A stretch of 64,000 nt of DNA from Impatiens glandulifera (GCF_907164915.1 NC_061864.1:19876484-19940483), one strand, 5' to 3'; shown: positions 10,889-23,456, counted from the stretch's first letter. Notes: generated from the sequence alone by a model not told the origin. A program made the numbers and translations.

Positions 10889-13815
10889 TTTCTTCTCCTT
10901 ACCAAACCATTGTAGTCTACAAATATATGTACAATCTAGAGGGAAAGTTTAGCTACTCATTTATTATAAATGGCTCATTGCATTTATTATAAATTGCTCA
11001 ATTGAATAACTTGGTTTTTTTATATCTAAATTATTTTATAGGAGAGAAATATCAAAATAAAAATAATAGTTAATTGAGTTTTCTTAAATAAAAAAAATGT
11101 CAGTCATCTCATTTTAGCGTATGATTTTTATTTAATTTATTATGTTTTTAAATGAAATGATATTTAAATACGTTTTTTTTATCGTATTTTTAATAAATTA
11201 ATTATTATTTTCGAGATTTATACCTTCTAATATGTCAAAGTTTGTTTGGGCGTCTAAAAAAATGTATAGTGTGAGGAAGATTTAAGAAAATTTGAAGAGA
11301 GGTTATAAGTTTGGTATTTTTGTTTGAAACTTTAATATAACGACCTAACTTTGTGTATAATATATCAATTTTAGCATATTTGTGTTTTAAATTGAGTATA
11401 TTTTTTTTAGATATGCGTGTTTAAAATTATCGAATAAGATTTGAATGTCTTAAAACATGTGTAATGTGTAAGAATAACTGAAAAAGTTGAAAAAGAAAAT
11501 TACTATTTTGATTTTACATATGTGATAAAATAATTAAGAAAATAAAAATATTATATTAAAATAAGAAAACGAAATTTATTTGTTTGTGAAAAAAAATTTA
11601 AATAACTAAAATTGTAATAGTTACACTGTTTTACTCCGTTAAAAATTTGGAGTTATATTTAATAAAAACTACCTAAGTTTGTAGTGGGTTAATTTTTCTT
11701 ATTCTAAAACATAATAATTTTGTTATAATTTTCATGTTATTAAATGAGTATATTTGTAAGTTATTTATTTTGAAGATATGGTATTCCATATTGTATTTAT
11801 GGTACATAGGAAGTACATTTATTGGTGTTATTTGATCGATGTTATCATGAGTGGTTGCTGTCATTTATATATAGTCATATGATAATTAAATACGAGTACA
11901 ACTACTTGTTAATTTCAACAAGGGTGATGAGAAAATGAGTATATTATATTTTATTCATGTCATTCTTCTAACATTAAAGGGGTGCTGAGAAAATGTAGTC
12001 AAATACCATGTGGGAATGATTAATCCGAAATATATAAATTAATATTATGATTATTGCTTTTTTTAACAACTTAATTTTTTATATTATAAATAATAAAATT
12101 TGTTTGAATGGTTATTATATTAATGTTTTTTATTTAATTTCATTTAATTAATTATTTTTAAATTAATTTATATCAATATGAATTATTAGATATATAGAAT
12201 TGAGTATCCAAAAGAGCTATTAAATCGATCCAATATTTAATACATTAACCGGTAAAAAAAATGACCAATGCTCATTTAAATTTTTATGTCTATTCTGTTT
12301 TAGATAAAGAATAAATTTTAAAAGAAACACAAATTCAAAAGTTTTTTTATCCTATTAAATACGTTAAGTATATTTAACCATTTAACTAGACGCAACCCTA
12401 AAAACTTAGGGTTAGTATCCACGTCTTAATGCCGCTAGGCCAGAAGAGTGGATTACCACAACCACAATTCTTTCGATCTCTCAAATTTACATCCAAATAT
12501 ACTACCACCATTATTTAAAATTTGCATTAAATGAGACTTAAACCCTAATCTCGAGTTTGAAATATAAACATTTTAATCACTAAATCACATGTTAATTGAA
12601 TTCAATTTATAATTTTATGTATATATTTAATCATGGTTAATGAATAACAAATAAAAATAAATTAAATAATTTTTTAAATATTTATATAAATAATAAATAT
12701 GTAAAGAAAGTGTATAAAAATTATTATTTTTTAATAAATTATTTAAAAAATTTAATTGAAGGGTGTGATAAAAATATTTTAAAAAATTAATATGTAATTA
12801 TATATATTATAAAATAATTAATACAAATAAAATATATAAAATTATTTATTAAAAATTTCCAGTGAAGAAAAAAATATAAGATTTAAAAATATTAATTAAG
12901 AAAAAAGTTAAAATAATTATATATTTAAAAATAAAAAGAAATAAAAAATATATAAATTTTAACCTAAATAAAAATTTATTTAAAGATCAATTTATTAAAT
13001 ATGGATAGAGAAAAATATATTATATAAAAAAGTGACCAATAATTAAATTAAATTTGTTTATTTTTGTTTAAATATATGATAAATTAATTTTTAAATAAGT
13101 TGTTATATATATTTAATATATAATTATAAAATAATGCATATAAATAAATAAAATGATATATATATATATATATAATTTTTTATTTTTTTTAAAAAAAATT
13201 AAGAGAGTTAAGAAGAGTAGTTTCATAATTAAATCAGTAATCATTAATTTTTGTTTTTGTTTTTTATTGTTAAAGATGAAATATTTAGATAGCTTATCCC
13301 TCACCATTAACTTATTGTAAATTTATATTTGAATGAATCAATCCTTTAATTTTAACTCACAAAAAAATCCAAATCAACCCAATTGACACATCAATTTAGA
13401 ATTAAGCATTATATATATATATATATATACTCTTACTAATTTTTATTTTAAATATAAAAATTATATAAATAATTTATACTAAATAAAACACCAAATAATT
13501 CACATTTCTATTCATTTTTATATTTAAAAAAAATCCAGCTAGCTACAAGGGCAGGCCAGCAATATGACAACCTTTTGTTCATGTTCTCTTTTGTTTAAAC
13601 AATATATGAGCTTTTAAGGTAATGTTTGTTTTTTCATAAAGAGAGCTTTAGGTCCTATTCAGTTCCAGATTCAGAAACAGGTTAGGTTTTGTTTGTTAAC
13701 AAATGAAGAGCTTGCTTGTTTGGTTCCAAGTTTCAGCAATAAGTAAAACCTTGTCTGAGTTCAGCCTTAAGAATTTGTTTGTCATAAATGAATTGAGTAA
13801 TATCACAAAATAACC
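10889..13815. other. Long AT-rich intergenic region, no gene seen
   Basis: Mostly AT-rich spacer with short AT microsatellites (near 13155-13175 and 13410-13430). Around 12400-12600 the base composition is more mixed (CCGCTAGGCCAGAAGAGTGG), suggesting a transposon scrap, but no termini or frame could be fixed. A 64-codon frame at 13113-13307 is low-complexity. Confidence 0.45.
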
Positions 13816-13818
13816 ATA

Positions 13819-14002
13819 ACAACAAACACTACACCATAAACTACTCAAAAGCTCAAAGTTGCCCTTGGAGTAATTCCCCCGAAGTGATGCACAAAACCGA
13901 TGAAAAACCGCCCCAAGTTAGTTGATAAACATCACAACAAACACTACCCGTAAACTACTCAAAAGATCAAAGTTACTCTTGGAGTAAATCCCCCGAAGTG
14001 GT
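13819..14002 (+). repeat. Local duplication of ~70 bp
   Basis: The segment from 13819 (ACAACAAACACTACACC through CTACTCAAAAG to CCCCCGAAGTG, ending about 13886) recurs at about 13934-14002 with few changes. It is noncoding and downstream of the PSI-like gene. Confidence 0.75.
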
Positions 14003-14171
14003 TGATAAATGAAAGAAGCAATAATAATGGGCAGGTAGGCTTTCAATGAATTTAGTTCTAATAATGAATGTAGTACTAAAATTTAAAAAGCAATACTTTC
14101 TGCAATCCCATAGGACAAATAAAGTTTTCCCAATTTAATGTACTATTCTTCAATTATTATTCCTCAGTTGG

Positions 14172-14464
14172 ATGAAAGCTGCCTGTTTGGTTAGGTCAAA
14201 CTGCCATAACTACTCATAAATGAAATTTGTAAAAGGGCGGGTTTTGGCTATTGGACCAAAGGCTAATCATAGGCTGAGGAGGGTATCTTAGTTTAAGTGG
14301 TAAAAATCAATATGAAAGTTGCCTGTTTGGTTAGGTCAAACTGTCATAACTGCTATAAATGAAATTGGTAAGGTTTTGGCTATTGGACCAAAGATGAAAA
14401 TTTTTAACCATCATCGCTAATTATAGGCGACGACGGGTATCTTAGTTTAAGTGGTAAAAATCAA
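14172..14464 (+). repeat. Tandem duplication of ~140-150 bp
   Basis: Copy 1 (14172-14311) and copy 2 (14312-14464) both run from GAAAG(C/T)TGCCTGTTTGGTT through GGTTTTGGCTATTGGACCAA to GGTATCTTAGTTTAAGTGGT. They differ by small indels: copy 2 has an insertion near 14395, copy 1 an extra GGGCGG. Noncoding, just downstream of the PSI-like gene. Confidence 0.8.
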
Positions 14465-14676
14465 TACTTTAAACCTTATTTCTAAGATGAAAATGTAACA
14501 ATAGATTAAGGGACATATATATCATCTTCTCCAATAATAATTCCACACTAGATATATTTACAAAATAGTACCAAATAGTACATTCACATAGCAACAACAA
14601 AAAATGATGGCAAGAGTAATCAAATCAATACAATTTTTTTTATTTTTCTTTTCTATGCCACCTTCCTTTTAAGAAT

Positions 14677-17600
14677 CTAAGTATCCAATCCATCCAACAC
14701 ATCCAAAAGATCACTTTCACGATGAGTCAACAACAACGACCGTGTGGGTGAACTCCCAGTGCTCCGACTCAGCGCCCAGACCTTGTTAGCTCGCCTCTGT
14801 TGTTTCACAACCAAACCCAATTCCTGACTTTTGCTCTTACCAGTCACAACACTTTTCCTTCTCATTACCTCTTCCAACAAGCTTCTATCTTCTTCAGACA
14901 GCTGATGATGACCACTCGATGGTGAAACCTGTAAATTCGTTCCCTTTTTTGTCGGAGATGACCTAATTGTTTGGGTTCTGACCCCATTCTCCCTTTGCCT
15001 TGTTAAGATTAGTTGGTGAAGCCATTTCGACAGTTCCAATACATGACGGTCCATTTTCTGCTTGTCGGCGTGATAAAATGTTTGGAGCCGAATCACGGTT
15101 TTAAGCTCGTTACTGTTGGGAGAGAAAGACACTACAGTTAATTAGTATGGTAATCATAGGGACCCAGAGTACTGAAAGTTTTTTTTATTTTAAATTTTGC
15201 CAATTAGGGGTCGAACCAGCAACCTTGGAAGCCTTAAAGAAGAGCTCTTTGATGTGGGGTTATTTGAAAATTTGATGGCCCATTTGGAAACACTTTTTAG
15301 AATCTGGGTCTGGTTTTACATGAGAAAACTTTAATAATGAATTTATGTCTCAAAAGGTTCTCTCATCTGGGTGAGATACTTGGAAAACAAAAGTATTTTC
15401 AAAGAAATTTATTGATGATTTCATTCAAACCCATACCTAAGGCCTCTGAGTTTGAAGGAGAAAACGTCAACGAGTTTATGAATATATGTCTAATTAAATT
15501 ATGTTCCAAAACATTATCTTATTTAAATCAACATCTGGATAAGATATTGAAGTTTACTTGTCCAAACTGAGACTCAGTGTTTCCAAACAATTTAGATTAA
15601 AAGACATTAAAAGTGTAAAATTATAATGAAAAAAACAAATAAATAGTATTTTGATGATAATTTGAATGATGTGATTGCTTAGCATACTGTTAATTACTGT
15701 TAATTGGGATGGTGGATTATTAGAAATTAATCTGAAATAATCCGCATCAACCATGGCAGGGGAACTATTTGGGATCAAACTATCACTTTTTTTTTTCAAT
15801 TCCATCATTTAAATAATTGCTTTATCTTTTTTATACCATTGTAAATACTAGATGATATTTTGATCATTTTATTCAAATAATTCTTTTTTATATCAAACAA
15901 TATTACTTCCAAATAAACCAGGATCAAACAAGAAAGAAGAGAAATTGAGACTGACCTAGTGTTTGCCCACTCGCCCACCCATCCGAAACCTTGATGTGAC
16001 CTAAAACCAAGAAAAAGTAGAAGATGTGAGCTGATTGAACAATCATCATATCATAGAATAGTTGATAATTAAAACATTATTAAGAAGCCACAGAAAAAAG
16101 ACATACTTGGTTGTGTTTGTAGCAATTGGGCCAAGCCATTTAAGAGTTTTCTCCATTTCACCTTTGATTTGTGCGACAGTAAGCTACATACATAACATCC
16201 ATGTCAAAATCGTTAAAACAAATTACAAATGAAAATGCAATCAAATCCAAGCAATTCACTATGTTATTTTAGGGTTTAGAACGTACATCGCCATCACTGC
16301 CAACTCCCAGGACCTCTGAACGTAAAGAAGACTTGACACTGTTTGGTAGGCCTTGATATAATGTGTCTCTCACATTAGGAGGAAGCGACATTGGTCGTGA
16401 TGCCTATAATTAATAATAGAAAGTTCATATAACTGAAACAAATTATAACTAAGCTAAAATAAATTGGAAGGTATAATTAAAACTTACTATGTTGTCTATC
16501 TGGTTAATAATATTAGCATAATGGAGTGCAAGACCAGCTGGACCAAGCCTTTCAGGCTGTTTAGACTGCACCTTTCCCACTTGTGCTGATCCTCCTCCTA
16601 CATGTTCATATATTCAAATCAATAAACCCAGATTTCAAGTGTTTCGTCTTTAAAAGAGGAACTTTATTGAGACGGCGATCTTAACGTAGAAACGATAGAA
16701 CTAATTACAGCTCAAAAGTCAAGAAACACACAAACAACATAAAAAGATTATCTAGGCGATAAATTTAAGGAAGAAAACATGTGACAACAATACAAAATCA
16801 ATAGTGTATCTTGCCAAATTGAAAAAAAAATATATATGAACAGAAACAATTGGATTTTACATGAGAAAACTTGTTTTTTTCCATTGTCTTCAAATATAAG
16901 GAAGAAAGCACGTGAATAACAGTACAAAAAATATTGTGTTTTTGATGTTTCTTGCCAAATTAAAAAAAAAATGAACAAAAACAATTGGACTGTAAATGAG
17001 AAAAGTTAATCCTCTTTTACTTGTTTAAAAGAGACTGTTTTAGTGTCTTTTTGATGTTTCTTCTTTTTTTTAAACTGTATTAGATACCCTTTAACTCTAT
17101 TCACCAAATAACTCAACTTCTCATAATCCCAATCTGAACAAGGTTATTTAAATAACCCCAATCTGTAATATTTGGGTAATGAAGTAATGAATGAAATAGT
17201 TATTGAATCTGGATATCTTTCTCAAAGGCTTAGGTCATTCATCGTCTCATCTATATTCCTTCTAGAAATCATTTTGTACTTGTTTATGTGGTTGAATTGG
17301 TTGTAACATACCATTATCTTCAAATGCTTCTGTGATCTGCTGATGTATAAACGTCACAATATCAACAAGCTTCTCCACAACCTAAACAATAAAGACAAAA
17401 AGATTAGACTTTCTCAAAGTTTTTTACAACTAGTAGTAGCAATTGTTCGTACCTCCTCATAGGTTTTACCCCAAAGAGATTTCTTCTTCAAGCTCCTAAC
17501 AACTTTCTTTTGATGTTTTAGTTCGCTTTGTAATATCAAGACATCCTCTCCTATTACATAACATAAAAAATCCATAACAAATTCAATGAAATTCGCCAAA

Positions 17601-18828
17601 AGATGATCATTTTCTTACCTCTTCGTGGAAGATTTAACGATGCCACTTCTTCAAGCTTCCGTTTAAAATCTTGTTCGCATCTATCAAAAGCATTCAGCTC
17701 ATGGTATAATTCCTATATATACATCATCGAGAATTAGTTAGCCCCTTCAAACCAATAATCACATCATTATCTGAAATCCTCCTAATGATGCTAAACTTAC
17801 AGATGTCTGATGAGCTAAAGTAGTCAATTGTAGCATTATCCTTTCTGCCTCTTCCAGTTGCTGTTTATGGTAGACTTGCTCAGAATCCAATCTGAAAAAA
17901 AAAATTAATCTCCAGTTTTAGGAAACAATTTTCGTTAACAAAGCCTGAATCCATCCACTGACCTTGAAAAGAATCGGTCAAGGTTGTGCCATTGTGGATC
18001 TTTACATAGATCGCCAAACCTAATTACTTCTCTCGAGAATACACCAAATTCCTCTCTACAATGGCAACACGGTTGTTAATAACAATTAACGCACAATGAA
18101 AGAATTTAGAATTATTAAAAAATGAGTAGAGAACCGACCTTTTGTCAGCAGCAGCAATGGTAAGAAGTTCATTGATGTCTTTAGAGACCAATTGTTGAAC
18201 TTGTTCTGACCTTAAAATCTCCTTCTTCAAGATCTGAATGTTTTCTTCTGAAAGGGATTTCAACAAATTCGCACCTTTAGCAATTGTATTTGCAATTTCA
18301 AACGCCAAAATAGATATCCTATTCCCTCTTGATCCCATTCCAGAAATAAATCCACTATTATTCAAATTCGAGACACTGCTTCCAAGTGTATCCAGCACTT
18401 CCACTGCCTTCTCAAGCCCAGCAATTCCAGCTCTTCCTATAAGAGAGTTTGATTGGGTAACCTAAAAAACAGACATCCATTCCAGTTCATCCATCATAAA
18501 CAGGGAAGATTCTGAAAAACATTAGATCAAACAAAATTTAACAAACCAAACAGTTAAAGATTACCTTAACAGGACCATTTCTAACAGGAGTTGATGGCTT
18601 TAGCTCACGGGAAATGGAGAAATGAATCTCCCCAGAATCAAAGTTTTGTTCAGATTTGTTATCAAAGACATGATGATCATCAGCATCCGGATAGCAATGG
18701 GCATCAGCCCTTTTACGTTCGCCAAAACTTCTTATGGATTTGATCTTTCTAGACAGATTTGAGCTCTTAACCGGCAAAACTTCTGCTGGCTCATCCTTCG
18801 ATATGCCACTCGAACACATCCCTCCCAT
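14677..18828 (-). CDS. PSI1-like: PSK-simulator-like protein (DUF3475 + DUF668)
   Basis: Twelve exons join in frame: 18565-18828, 18139-18461, 17963-18055, 17801-17891, 17619-17712, 17453-17550, 17312-17381, 16488-16597, 16287-16403, 16107-16183, 15956-16000 and 14677-15112. The product is 605 residues, close to Arabidopsis PSI proteins. The N-terminus MGGMCSSG has Gly2 for N-myristoylation and a nearby Cys, predicting membrane attachment. DUF3475 begins near residue 138 ([12 protein letters not shown]). DUF668 begins near 362 ([18 protein letters not shown]). A conserved [10 protein letters not shown] precedes [14 protein letters not shown] and a Ser-rich, basic tail containing GKSKSQEL. Characterised PSI proteins promote growth linked to phytosulfokine signalling. 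The last acceptor is placed at CCCAACAG (15113) because an upstream AG breaks the frame. The 5' UTR holds an intron (18837-19065). Confidence 0.9.
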
Positions 18829-19260
18829 CGTACAGGCTAAATTTGTATATATATCTAGAGCAATTTCATAAAAAAAACAAATTAGAAATATGAGCAGAAC
18901 AACCCATCAAAGAAGAGGGTCGAATGAATGAGCTATTGCAAGTAAAATCAAAATGCAAAATGAAGTAGTAAAGAAACCCAGTTCAGTTTTCATCAATAAA
19001 CAATAATAAATCGAATCAAAACAACCCTAGCAATCGATTGGTACAGATACGTAGAAGATAAATACCTAGAACAGATTGGGGATAAATAGCAAGATCGGAT
19101 TTGGATTGTGAATTGTCGGCGTCGTCTGCGTCTCGTGGTTCATTGAAGATAGGAATCTGGTAATACCCAATCAAAAATATCTGGGTAGGATTGATTTGAC
19201 TGGCTTGAACTTTATATTTGCGATTTGAGATTGCGACAAGCAATGGAAATGGTTTTAAAA
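18829..19260 (-). promoter_or_regulatory. 5' UTR with a leader intron of the PSI-like gene
   Basis: On the minus strand a donor TCTAG|GTATTT at 19066/19065 and an acceptor AAATTTAG|CC at 18837/18836 frame an intron of about 229 bp wholly upstream of the ATG at 18828. Upstream, at 19330-19385, there are pyrimidine-rich CTCTCTCT and GAAGAAGAAG tracts typical of plant core promoters. The transcription start is not determined. Confidence 0.5.
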
Positions 19261-19800
19261 ATTGAAAAAATGGAAACTTGAGTTCTCAAATACCCAGTTG
19301 ACACAGCCCAGGGCTTACGAAAACACTATCAAATTCTCTCTCTCTCTCTTTGATTTGTTGCCACGAAGAAGAAGAAGAGGAATTTGGAAAAAGATAGAAA
19401 AATACGAGCCTGCCGTTCTGACCCACGTCACTCTCAATCTTTGTATACTATTCAAATAAAAAAGTCAACTTTTCCAAAATCATGACTAACACCCTGTTTG
19501 ATTTCACTTTTTTAGAATTTTTTCTAATTTTAACCCATGACAATTTCTTTCTTTTTTTTGTTTTGGGTATTATTTGAAAATAATAGGTAAAGTTTAGAAA
19601 AAATGGGTACTATTCAAATAATTCTAAATCAATTGTCAGATTTTAAATTTAAAACGGTTTATTATCTATTTTTTACTTTATTTGGTGTAAATAAAATTTT
19701 ATAAATCTTAATTTAGATTATAAAGTAAATATTAAATGTTAAGGCTAGGTTTGATTGGTACAAAGGGTATTACACTATTAGTATAGTATAAACCAATAGT
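19261..19800. other. Promoter-proximal and spacer DNA
   Basis: Upstream flank of the PSI-like gene, then AT-rich spacer. Plus-strand open frames here have no coding character. The last part (19740-19800) has TTTGATTGGTACAAAGGG, which could be the edge of an older element. Confidence 0.4.
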
Positions 19801-19814
19801 GTTTTAATAGGAAA

Positions 19815-21136
19815 CTAGCATTTAGCCCGTGCATTTGCACGAGTAATAATATAAAAACCGTGAAAAAAAATTACGGATAACATTTTTTATTTTACTTTTA
19901 ACCGTTTTAAGTTTATGGGTGGGTCAACCCACAATTCGACCCAAGTATCAATTTACTCAACATCATTATATAGATATAGATTAGTTAATTAAAAAGTTGA
20001 ACTTATATTAATATTAAAACGTCCCGCGTTTATCAGATTTGATATTTAATTTAAAATATAAAGTCTTTGTAGCCTAATTGATTAAAGAGTTGTACTTGTT
20101 TTGTTAGGTTGCAAATTCGAAACATACCTCTAACATTTTTAATTTTATTTTTAACCGTTTTAAATTTAAAAACGGGTCAACCCACAATCCGACCTAAACA
20201 TCCAAATTAACCACAGCTCTCGACCCGGCAATCCGGACACTTTAAAAATTAAGCATCATTATATATAGAGAGATTAGTTAGTTAAAAAGTTGAACTTATA
20301 TTAATATTAAAACGTCCCGCGTTTATCAAATTTGGTGTTGAAATTAAAATATAAAGTCTTTGTAGCCTAGTTGGTTAAAAAGTTGTACTTGTTTTGTTAG
20401 GTTGCAAATTCGAAACATACCTCTAACATTTTTAATTTTATTTTTAACCGTTTTAAATTTAAAAACGGGTCAACCCACAATCCGACCCAAGTATCCAAAT
20501 TAACCACATCTCTCGACCCGGCAATCCGGACACTTTAAAAATTAAGCAGTATTATATATATAGATTAGTTAGTTAAAAAGTTGAACTTATATTAATATTA
20601 AAACGTCCCGCGTTTATCAAATTTGGTGTTGAATTTAAAATATAAAGTCTTTGTAGCCTAGTTGGTTAAAGAGTTGTACTTGTTTTGTTAGATTGCAAGT
20701 TCGAAACATACCTCTGACATTTTTAATTTTATTTTTAACCGTTTTAAATTTAAAAACGGGTCAACCCACAATCCGACCCAAGTATCCAAATTAACCACAG
20801 CTCTCGACCCGGCAATCCGGACACTTTAAAAATTAAGCATCATTATATATATATATAGATTAGTTAGTTAAAAAGTTGAACTTATATTAATATTAAAACG
20901 TCCCGCGTTTATCAAATTTGGTGTTGAATTTAAAATATAAAGTCTTTGTAGCCTAGTTAGTTAAAGAGTTGTACTTGTTTTGTTAGATTGCAAGTTCGAA
21001 AAATACCTCTGACATTTTTAATTTTATTTTTAACCGTTTTAAATTTAAAAACGGGTCAACCCACAATCCGACCCAAGTATCCAAATTAACCACAGCTCTC
21101 GACCCGGCAATCCGGACACTTTAAAAATTAAGCATC

Positions 21137-21170
<34 letters not shown>

Positions 21171-23081
21171 TTAGTTAGTTAAAAAGTTGAACTTATATTA
21201 ATATTAAAACCCTAAAAACGGGTCAACCCACAATCCGACCCAAGTATCCAAATTAACCACAGCTCTCGACCCGGCAATCCGGACACTTTAAAAATTAAGC
21301 ATCATTATATATATATATATAGATTAGTTAGTTAAAAAGTTGAACTTATATTAATATTAAAACGTCCCGCGTTTATCAAATTTGGTGTTTAATTTAAAAT
21401 ATAAAGTCTTTGTAGCCTAGTTGGTTAAAGAGTTGTACTTGTTTTGTTAGGTTGCAAATTCGAAACATACCTCTAACATTTTTAATTTTATTTTTAACCG
21501 TTTTAAATTTAAAAACGGCCCAACCCACAATCCGACCCAAATATCCAAATTAACCACAGCTCTCGACCCGGCAATCCGGACACTTTAAAAATTAAGCATC
21601 ATTATATATATATATAGATTAGTTAGTTAAAAAGTTGAACTTATATTAATATTAAAACGTCACGCGTTTATCAAATTTGGTGTTGAATTTAAAATATAAA
21701 GTCTTTGTAGCCTAGTTGGTTAAAGAGTTGTACTTGTTTTGTTAGGTTGCAAGTTCGAAACATACCTCTAACATTTTTAATTTTATTTTTAACCGTTTTA
21801 AATTTAAAAACGGGTCAACCAACAATCCGACCCAAGTATCCAAATTAACCACAGCTCTCGACCCGGCAATCCGAACACTTTAAAAATTAAGCATCATTAT
21901 ATATATATAGATTAGTTAGTTAAAAAGTTGAACTTATATTAATATTAAAACGTCCCGCGTTTATCAAATTTGGTGTTGAATTTAAAATATAAAGTCTTTG
22001 TAGCCTAGTTGGTTAAAGAGTTGTACTTGTTTTGTTAGGTTGCAAGTTCGAAACATACCTCTAACATTTTTAATTTTATTTTTAACCGTTTTAAATTTAA
22101 AAACGGGTCAACCAACAATCCGACCCAAGTATCCAAATTAACCACAGCTCTCGACCCGGCAATCCGAACACTTTAAAAATTAAGCATCATTATATATATA
22201 TAGATTAGTTAGTTAAAAAGTTGAACTTATATTAATATTAAAACGTTCCGCGTTTATCAAATTTGGTGTTGAATTTAAAATATAAAGTCTTTGTAGTCTA
22301 GTTGGTTAAAAAGTTGTACTTGTTTTGTTAGGTTGCAAGTTCGAAACATACCTCTAACATTTTTAATTTTATTTTTAACCGTTTTAAATTTAAAAACGGG
22401 TCAACCCACAATCCGACCCAAGTATCCAAATTAACCACAGCTCTCGACCCGGCAATCCGGACACTTTAAAAATTAAGCATCATTATATATATAGATTAGT
22501 TAGTTAAAAAGTTGAACTTATATTAATATTAAAACGTCCCGCGTTTATCAAATTTGGTGTTGAATTTAAAATATAAAGTCTTTGTAGCCTAGTTGGTTAA
22601 AGAGTTGTACTTGTTTTGTTAGGTTGCAAATTCGAAACATACCTCTAACATTTTTAATTTTATTTTTAACCGTTTTAAATTTAAAAACGGCTCAACCCAC
22701 AATCCGACCCAAGTATCCAAATTAACCACAGCTCTCGACCCGGCAATCCGGACACTTTAAAAATTAAGCATCATTATATATATATATAGATTAGTTAGTT
22801 AAAAAGTTGAACTTATATTAATATTAAAACGTCCCGCGTTTATCAAATTTGGTGTTGAATTTAAAATATAAAGTCTTTGTAGCCTAGTTGGTTAAAAAGT
22901 TATATTTGTTTTGTTAGGTTGCAAGTTCGAAACATACCTCTAACATTTTTAATTTTATTTTTAACCGTTTTAAATTTAAAAACGGGTCAACCCACAATCC
23001 GACCCAAGTATCCAAATTAACCACAGCTCTCGACCCGGCAATCCGGACACTTTAAAAATTAAGCATCATTATATATATAGA
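19815..23081 (-). mobile_element. Non-autonomous Helitron expanded into a tandem array
   Basis: On the minus strand the element starts 5'-TCTATATATATAATGATGC (23081) after a host A. It ends at 19815 with a hairpin (arms CGTGCA/TGCACG at 19828-19841), then a short spacer and CTAG followed by a host T. TC start, hairpin, CTRR end and A^T insertion without duplication are the diagnostic Helitron features. Between them are eleven head-to-tail units of about 292-298 bp. One unit (21172-21320) has lost about 150 bp. A truncated twelfth unit is fused to the only 3' terminus. Units are nearly identical, so the expansion is recent. There is no Rep/helicase gene; transposition would depend on an autonomous partner. 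Confidence 0.85.
19980..23081 (-). repeat. Tandem array, 11 units of ~295 bp
   Basis: Unit starts (plus-strand phrase TTAGTTAGTTAAAAAGTTGA) lie near 19981, 20274, 20571, 20862, 21172, 21322, 21617, 21911, 22205, 22497 and 22791. Each unit holds CGTCCCGCGTTTATCA, TAGCCTAGTTGGTTAAAGAG, CAAGTTCGAAAC, GGGTCAACCCACAATCCGAC and GACCCGGCAATCCGGACAC, and ends in a variable (TA)n run. The TAGCCTAGTTGG ... GTTCGAAAC pair has tRNA A-box/B-box likeness and spacing on the plus strand. The variable (TA)n at each junction matches the Helitron 5' end. Confidence 0.93.
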
Positions 23082-23456
23082 TTTGAGAAGATGACTCTAA
23101 AAAAGGTTTTAAATGCGGAAAGTGGAAAGTTAAAAAAAATGCGTTGGTGACCCCTTTTATTGTTTTTGGACGATTTTGTCCATGTCGGAGGTTGCGTGAC
23201 GCAACCGGAATCGCGAGATGAATTTTTTTTTTCGTCTCGCGATTGCGTGACGCAACTGGGCCATTTTCTTTCAAAAAAAATTCATAATTAAAATTTTTTG
23301 AAAAATAAAAAATTGCGTCAGGTTGCGTGACGCAATAGGGACATTTTCGTTAGAAAAGAAAAAAAATGGTCACCAGTGCTATTTAATTTATGCCCTCACA
23401 CTTTTCGTATTTAGGCTTATTATTGGGGTCCTCTCCTCAAATTTCTCTTTTTAATA

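Larger units (their letters stand above)
19801..23456. mobile_element. Mutator-type MITE interrupted by a Helitron
   Basis: The terminal inverted repeat GGAAATTTGAGAAGATGACT (left; its first five bases at 19810-19814 are separated from the rest, which restarts at 23082) pairs with GAGAAATTTGAGGAGAGGAC, the reverse complement of the right end at 23447. The TIR similarity continues for about 70 bp, to TTGGTGACC/CTGGTGACC. Flanking 9-bp duplications are GTTTTAATA (19801-19809) and TTTTTAATA (23448-23456), 8/9 identical and of the length Mutator-superfamily elements make. Without the Helitron the MITE would be about 371 bp. Its interior carries three GTGACGCAA-type blocks. No coding capacity. Confidence 0.7.

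Noticed and set aside
15337..15808. Open frames between 15.3 and 15.8 kb as separate genes
   Set aside because: They fall inside the last intron (15113-15955) of the PSI-like gene and have no coding character.
20060..20130. Functional tRNA gene in each array unit
   Set aside because: The A-box and B-box resemble tRNA promoter elements, but the region does not fold into a cloverleaf with paired acceptor arms.
19980..23081. CRISPR-like or centromeric satellite interpretation of the 295-bp array
   Set aside because: Units are too long, with no spacers, and the array has Helitron termini. A pure satellite reading ignores the single hairpin-CTAG end and A^T junction.
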